Source of the DNA: an uncultured Oscillospiraceae bacterium
GTDB taxonomy: Bacteria; Bacillota; Clostridia; Oscillospirales; Oscillospiraceae
DNA: 20,233 nucleotides
NCBI GenBank assembly: GCA_900756715.1
Contig: CAAELC010000104.1
Coordinates: forward strand, 1 to 20,233
Reading direction: 5' to 3'
In this document: positions 16,626 to 20,233 of the stretch, in pieces
How the letters are laid out: each line of letters starts with the position of its first letter
Position numbering within the stretch: position 1 is the stretch's first letter
Made by a program: the position numbers and the translations under genes
Notes under the pieces: model-generated
Seen by the model: only the letters and a program-made list of their open reading frames with translations
What the model was told of the DNA's origin: nothing
The model's database searches: none

Positions 16626-18869
16626 ATGATTCAATGCTTTGACCGGGGCGTTTTTCTGCAAAACGGCCACATTTCCAAAACCGGCAGCCTTCCGGCGGAG
16701 GAGGGCCGCCGCCAGACCATGGCCTGGCAGATTCTGCAGGCCCATAATATAGGCGGCGACGCCCGCCATCTGCAGGTGCGCTTTGACGCCATGGTGTCCC
16801 ACGACATCACCTATGTGGGCATCATCCAGCAGGCCCGGGCCTCCGGGATGAAGGAGTTTCCCATTCCCTACGCCCTGACCAACTGCCACAACAGCCTCTG
16901 CGCCGTGGGCGGCACCATCAATGAGGACGACCATATGTTCGGCCTGTCCGCTGCCAAAAAATACGGCGGCATTTATGTCCCCGCCAACCAGAGCGTGATC
17001 CATTCCTACGCCCGGGAGGAAATGGCCGGATGCGGCAAGATGATCTTAGGCTCCGACTCCCACACCCGCTACGGTGCACTGGGCACCATGGCCGTGGGCG
17101 AGGGCGGGCCGGAGCTTGCCAAGCAGCTGCTGAAAAACACATGGGATGTGGACTATCCCAAGGTGGTGCTGGTGTATCTCACCGGCACGCCCAGGCAGGG
17201 TGTCGGCCCCCACGATGTGGCCATCGCACTGGTGAAGGCCACCTTTGAGACGGGCTTTGTGAACAACTGCGTGCTGGAGTTCTGCGGCCCCGGCATTGCG
17301 GGCCTGCCCATCGACTACCGCAACGGCATTGATGTGATGACCACGGAGACCACCTGCCTCTCCTCCATCTGGGAGACGGACGAGGTGACCCGGGGCTTTT
17401 ACGAAACCCACAAGCGGCCACAGGACTACAAGCCCCTGCATCCCGGCGAGGGGGCCTACTACGACAAGTACATTACCATTGAATTGGACAAGGTGGAGCC
17501 CATGATTGCCCTGCCCTTCCACCCCTCCAACGCCTACACCATCCATGAATTTCTGGAAAACGCCGAGGAAATCCTGAAAAAGGTGGAGGCGGACGCCCAG
17601 CGCCGCTTCCCCAAGGCCAAGGTGCACCTGACGGACAAAATCCGCGACGGCGGCGTGTGGGCCGATCAGGGCGTGATTGCAGGCTGCTCCGGCGGACTGT
17701 TTGACAACATCACGGAGGCTGCCGACATCATCCGGGGCAAGCACACCGGTGCCGGCGCCTTCAGCTTTGATGTATACCCCACCTCGGTGCCGGTGTCGCT
17801 GGAGCTGATGCGCATAGGTGCAACGGAGGAACTGCTCTCCGCCGGGGCTATCATCAAGCCCAGCTTCTGCGGCCCCTGCTTTGGCGCCGGGGATGTGCCG
17901 GCCAACAACGGCCTGTCCCTGCGCCACACCACCCGCAACTTCCCCAACCGGGAGGGCAGCAAGCCCGGAGAGGGCCAGTTTGCCGGCGTGTGTCTGATGG
18001 ACTCCCGCTCCATTGCCGCCACGGCGGCCAACGGCGGGCGCATTACAGCCGCCACGGATGTGAACTATACCCCAGTGCACCACGAATACCATTTTGATAA
18101 GAGCGTATACGAAAACCGGCTGTACTACGGCTTCGGCAAGGCGGACCCCTCTGTGCAGCTGCAGATGGGCCCCAACATCACCGACTGGCCCAAGATGTAT
18201 GCGCTGAGTGAAAACCTGCTGGTGGAGCTGGCGGCGGTGATCCACGATCCCGTAACCACCACCGATGAGCTGATCCCCTCCGGCGAAACCTCCTCCTACC
18301 GCAGCAATCCCCTGCGGCTGGCGGAGTTCACCCTGAGCCGCCGGGTGCCGGAGTATGTGGGGCGGTCCAAGGCGGTGGCCCAGCAGGAGAGTGGCCGCCG
18401 GAACGGCGTGCTTTCCGACCACCTGCGGCAGGTATTGTCCCATGTGGGCGATGCGGAGAAGCTGGCGGCAAGCACCCAGTTCGGCTCGGCCGTGTTCGCC
18501 AACAAGCCCGGCGACGGCTCCGCCCGGGAGCAGGCTGCCTCCTGCCAGAAGGTGCTGGGCGGCTTTGCCAACATCTGCTACCAGTTCGCCACCAAGCGCT
18601 ACCGCAGCAACTGCATCAACTGGGGCATTCTGCCCTTTACGCTGGACGAGGGGACGCCCTTTGACTATGAAAGTGGGGACTGCGTGTTTGTGCCGAATAT
18701 CCGCAAGGCCGTGGAAAGCGGGCAGGAGGACATCCCCGCCAAGGTGATCTGCAGGGACGGAAGCGTCCATGACCTGCTGCTGCATGTGAAGGGCCTGACG
18801 GAGGATGAAAAGGAGATCATTCTGGACGGCTGCCTGATGAACTACTACGCTGCCCGGAACAAGGAGTGA
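16626..18869 (+). CDS. Aconitase-superfamily hydratase (YbhJ-like), probable aconitate hydratase
   Basis: This 747-residue [4Fe-4S] hydro-lyase resembles the YbhJ group. Cluster cysteines are visible as C354 (VIAGCSGG, where canonical aconitases have SCTN) and C415/C418 (FCGPCFG). Other aconitase landmarks are GSDSHTRYGALGTMAVGEGGPE (142-163), the RNFPNREGSKPGEGQFAGV block (438-454), and the C-terminal swivel-domain motif YRSNCINWGILPFTLDEG. The start at 16626 has a perfect AAGGAGG 7 nt upstream; the in-frame ATG at 16593 precedes that site. It is followed after 7 nt by an NADP-type isocitrate dehydrogenase, so it most likely converts citrate to isocitrate. Direct evidence of the substrate is lacking, and other hydroxyacids are possible. 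Confidence 0.9.
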   Translation: MIQCFDRGVFLQNGHISKTGSLPAEEGRRQTMAWQILQAHNIGGDARHLQVRFDAMVSHDITYVGIIQQARASGMKEFPIPYALTNCHNSLCAVGGTINEDDHMFGLSAAKKYGGIYVPANQSVIHSYAREEMAGCGKMILGSDSHTRYGALGTMAVGEGGPELAKQLLKNTWDVDYPKVVLVYLTGTPRQGVGPHDVAIALVKATFETGFVNNCVLEFCGPGIAGLPIDYRNGIDVMTTETTCLSSIWETDEVTRGFYETHKRPQDYKPLHPGEGAYYDKYITIELDKVEPMIALPFHPSNAYTIHEFLENAEEILKKVEADAQRRFPKAKVHLTDKIRDGGVWADQGVIAGCSGGLFDNITEAADIIRGKHTGAGAFSFDVYPTSVPVSLELMRIGATEELLSAGAIIKPSFCGPCFGAGDVPANNGLSLRHTTRNFPNREGSKPGEGQFAGVCLMDSRSIAATAANGGRITAATDVNYTPVHHEYHFDKSVYENRLYYGFGKADPSVQLQMGPNITDWPKMYALSENLLVELAAVIHDPVTTTDELIPSGETSSYRSNPLRLAEFTLSRRVPEYVGRSKAVAQQESGRRNGVLSDHLRQVLSHVGDAEKLAASTQFGSAVFANKPGDGSAREQAASCQKVLGGFANICYQFATKRYRSNCINWGILPFTLDEGTPFDYESGDCVFVPNIRKAVESGQEDIPAKVICRDGSVHDLLLHVKGLTEDEKEIILDGCLMNYYAARNKE

Positions 18870-18876
18870 TTGCGCT

Positions 18877-20088
18877 ATGGAAAAAATCAAAATGACCACG
18901 CCGCTGGTGGAGATGGACGGCGACGAAATGACCCGCATTCTGTGGGGCATGATTAAAGAGCAGCTGATTCTGCCCTTCGTGGACCTGAAAACCGAGTATT
19001 ACGATCTGGGGCTGCTGCATCGGAACGAGACGAAGGATCAGGTGACGGTGGAGGCCGCCAACGCCACCCGCCGTCTGGGCGTGGCGGTGAAGTGCGCCAC
19101 CATCACCCCCAACAAGCAGCGCATGGAGGAGTATCCCCAGCTGACGGAAATGTGGAAAAGCCCCAACGGCACCATCCGCTCCATTCTGGACGGCACCGTG
19201 TTCCGGGCCCCCATTCTGATTGAAACCATCCATCCGGTGGTGAAAAACTGGAAAAAGCCCATCACCATCGCCCGCCACGCTTACGGCGATGTGTATAAAA
19301 GCGTGGACCTGCGCACCACGGAGCCGGGAGTCTGCACCATGACCTTCAAGGGCGAAAGCGGCGCAGAGCAGACCATCACCGTGCAGAAGGTGGATGGCCC
19401 CGCCGTGTGGCAGGGACAGCACAACAAGGAAAAGAGCATCCGCTCCTTCGCCCGGGCCTGCTTCCAGTACGCCATTGACACCAAGCAGGATCTGTGGTTT
19501 TCCACCAAGGACACCATCGCCAAGGTCTACGACGGCGAGTTCAAGCGTGTGTTTGAGGAAGAATTTGAAAACTACAGGGCGGAGTTTGAGAAGCTGGGCA
19601 TCACCTATTTCTACACTCTGATTGATGACGCTGTAGCCCGCGTCATCCGCTCGGAGGGCGGCTTCATCTGGGCCTGCAAGAATTATGACGGCGATGTCAT
19701 GAGCGACATGGTATCCACCGCCTTCGGCAGCCTTGCCATGATGACCTCCGTGCTGGTGTCTCCCGACGGAACCACGGAGTATGAGGCCGCCCACGGCACC
19801 GTGACGAAGCACTACTACAAGCACCTGAAGGGGGAGAAAACCTCCACCAACCCCATGGCCACCATTTTTGCATGGAGCGGCGCTCTGCGCAAGCGGGGAC
19901 AGCTGGACGGCCTGACGGAGTTGTCGGCTTTCGCCGACGCGTTGGAGGGGGCGTGCTTCGACACCCTCCGCAGCGGCGTAATGACCAAGGACTTGGTGGG
20001 GCTGGTTGATGAGGGTGTGGAGGCCCACGCCGTGACCAGCGAGGAATTTATCGCCGCCATCCGCGGAAATCTTGAAAACAGACTGTAA
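18877..20088 (+). CDS. icd: NADP-dependent isocitrate dehydrogenase (eukaryotic IDH1/2-type)
   Basis: This 403-residue enzyme oxidatively decarboxylates isocitrate to 2-oxoglutarate, supplying glutamate synthesis and NADPH. It follows the human IDH1 pattern, not E. coli Icd. Isocitrate contacts are SPNGTIRSILDGTVFR with R101 and R110, R133 and Y140 in ARHAYGDVY, and K211 in FSTKDTIAKVYDG. Metal acids are D250, D273 and D277 (YDGDVMSD). The cofactor loop AAHGTVTKHY keeps H312 but has K311 where IDH1 has R314. R258 stands where IDH1 has K260, so positive charge for the 2'-phosphate is retained and NADP is expected. An AAGGAG inside the end of the upstream gene serves as its ribosome binding site, 10 nt before the ATG. 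Confidence 0.96.
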   Translation: MEKIKMTTPLVEMDGDEMTRILWGMIKEQLILPFVDLKTEYYDLGLLHRNETKDQVTVEAANATRRLGVAVKCATITPNKQRMEEYPQLTEMWKSPNGTIRSILDGTVFRAPILIETIHPVVKNWKKPITIARHAYGDVYKSVDLRTTEPGVCTMTFKGESGAEQTITVQKVDGPAVWQGQHNKEKSIRSFARACFQYAIDTKQDLWFSTKDTIAKVYDGEFKRVFEEEFENYRAEFEKLGITYFYTLIDDAVARVIRSEGGFIWACKNYDGDVMSDMVSTAFGSLAMMTSVLVSPDGTTEYEAAHGTVTKHYYKHLKGEKTSTNPMATIFAWSGALRKRGQLDGLTELSAFADALEGACFDTLRSGVMTKDLVGLVDEGVEAHAVTSEEFIAAIRGNLENRL

Positions 20089-20118
20089 TATTTATACCAT
20101 ATTCGACTGTTTGGAATC

Positions 20119-20158
20119 AAAAAATAGCTTTCAGGCACAGCCTGAAAGCTATTTTTTT
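20119..20158. terminator. Strong intrinsic terminator after icd
   Basis: A perfect 17-bp inverted repeat (20119-20135 with 20141-20157) has a CACAG loop, a GC-containing core (TAGCTTTCAGG) and A/T-rich flanks. It has T-runs in both directions, so it can act bidirectionally. Confidence 0.93.
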
Positions 20159-20233
20159 GATTGTACCATCTGGGGAAGGGATTTTTCAGTCGGCGTGCTG
20201 CAAGCAGGTACTATTTCATGCTTGACGATATGC
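20159..20233. other. Intergenic tail of the window
   Basis: I see no gene, promoter or repeat that I can support in these 75 bases. Confidence 0.5.

Noticed and set aside
17046..18950. A 634-codon open frame on the minus strand opposite the hydratase
   Set aside because: No domain or ribosome binding site; antisense shadow of an Fe-S hydratase gene.
18817..20028. A 403-codon minus-strand open frame opposite icd
   Set aside because: Shadow of a clear isocitrate dehydrogenase; its composition is atypical and it has no motif.

Overview
The window is about 20 kb of GC-rich, tightly packed bacterial chromosome. It most resembles an anaerobic Clostridia-type Firmicute, perhaps an Oscillospiraceae/Ruminococcaceae-like gut organism. 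The grounds are a complete Ntp-type V-ATPase operon, strong AAGGAGG ribosome binding sites, a TPP-riboswitch thiamin-salvage operon, and an aconitase-like hydratase next to a eukaryotic-type isocitrate dehydrogenase. The assignment is inferred from gene content only. I see no mobile element, CRISPR array, rRNA or tRNA.

Layout. (1) 270-983 (+) encodes a small alarmone (ppGpp) synthetase. It converges on the V-ATPase operon at a bidirectional terminator (1006-1043). (2) 1048-9543 (-) holds nine V-ATPase genes in the classic order ntpF-I-K-E-C-G-A-B-D. They are transcribed from an extended -10 promoter at 9742-9770 with a leader of about 190 nt. The rotor-ring subunit keeps the residues that bind Na+ in Enterococcus hirae NtpK, so Na+ coupling is predicted. 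(3) 9861-14735 (-) is a thiamin-salvage operon: promoter, TPP riboswitch with intrinsic terminator, tenA, thiZ, thiX, thiY and an M20 metallopeptidase-family gene, ending at a strong terminator. (4) A YfbR/HDDC2-like HD-domain nucleotidase (-) and a PAP2-family membrane phosphatase (+) diverge from a shared promoter region at 15334-15520. (5) 16548-20158 (+) is a two-gene operon of an aconitase-superfamily hydratase and an NADP-type isocitrate dehydrogenase, closed by a 17-bp terminator hairpin.

How the parts work together. The thi operon can be read as a nearly self-contained route for reclaiming degraded thiamin. ThiXYZ would import the formyl-aminopyrimidine, the M20 protein would be the deformylase (the role of the M20-family YlmB in Bacillus), and TenA would hydrolyse the aminopyrimidine to HMP, all repressed by TPP. 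The hydratase and isocitrate dehydrogenase probably form the oxidative citrate to 2-oxoglutarate branch that feeds glutamate synthesis. The V-ATPase would energise the membrane or export Na+.

I found no clearly undescribed system. The points most worth a second look are the M20 gene as candidate deformylase, a 42-residue N-terminal extension of TenA that resembles the start of ThiD and is encoded by three back-to-back palindromes, a predicted antiterminator that would break riboswitch helix P3, and five RAGGAYG repeats leading into the PAP2 start codon.
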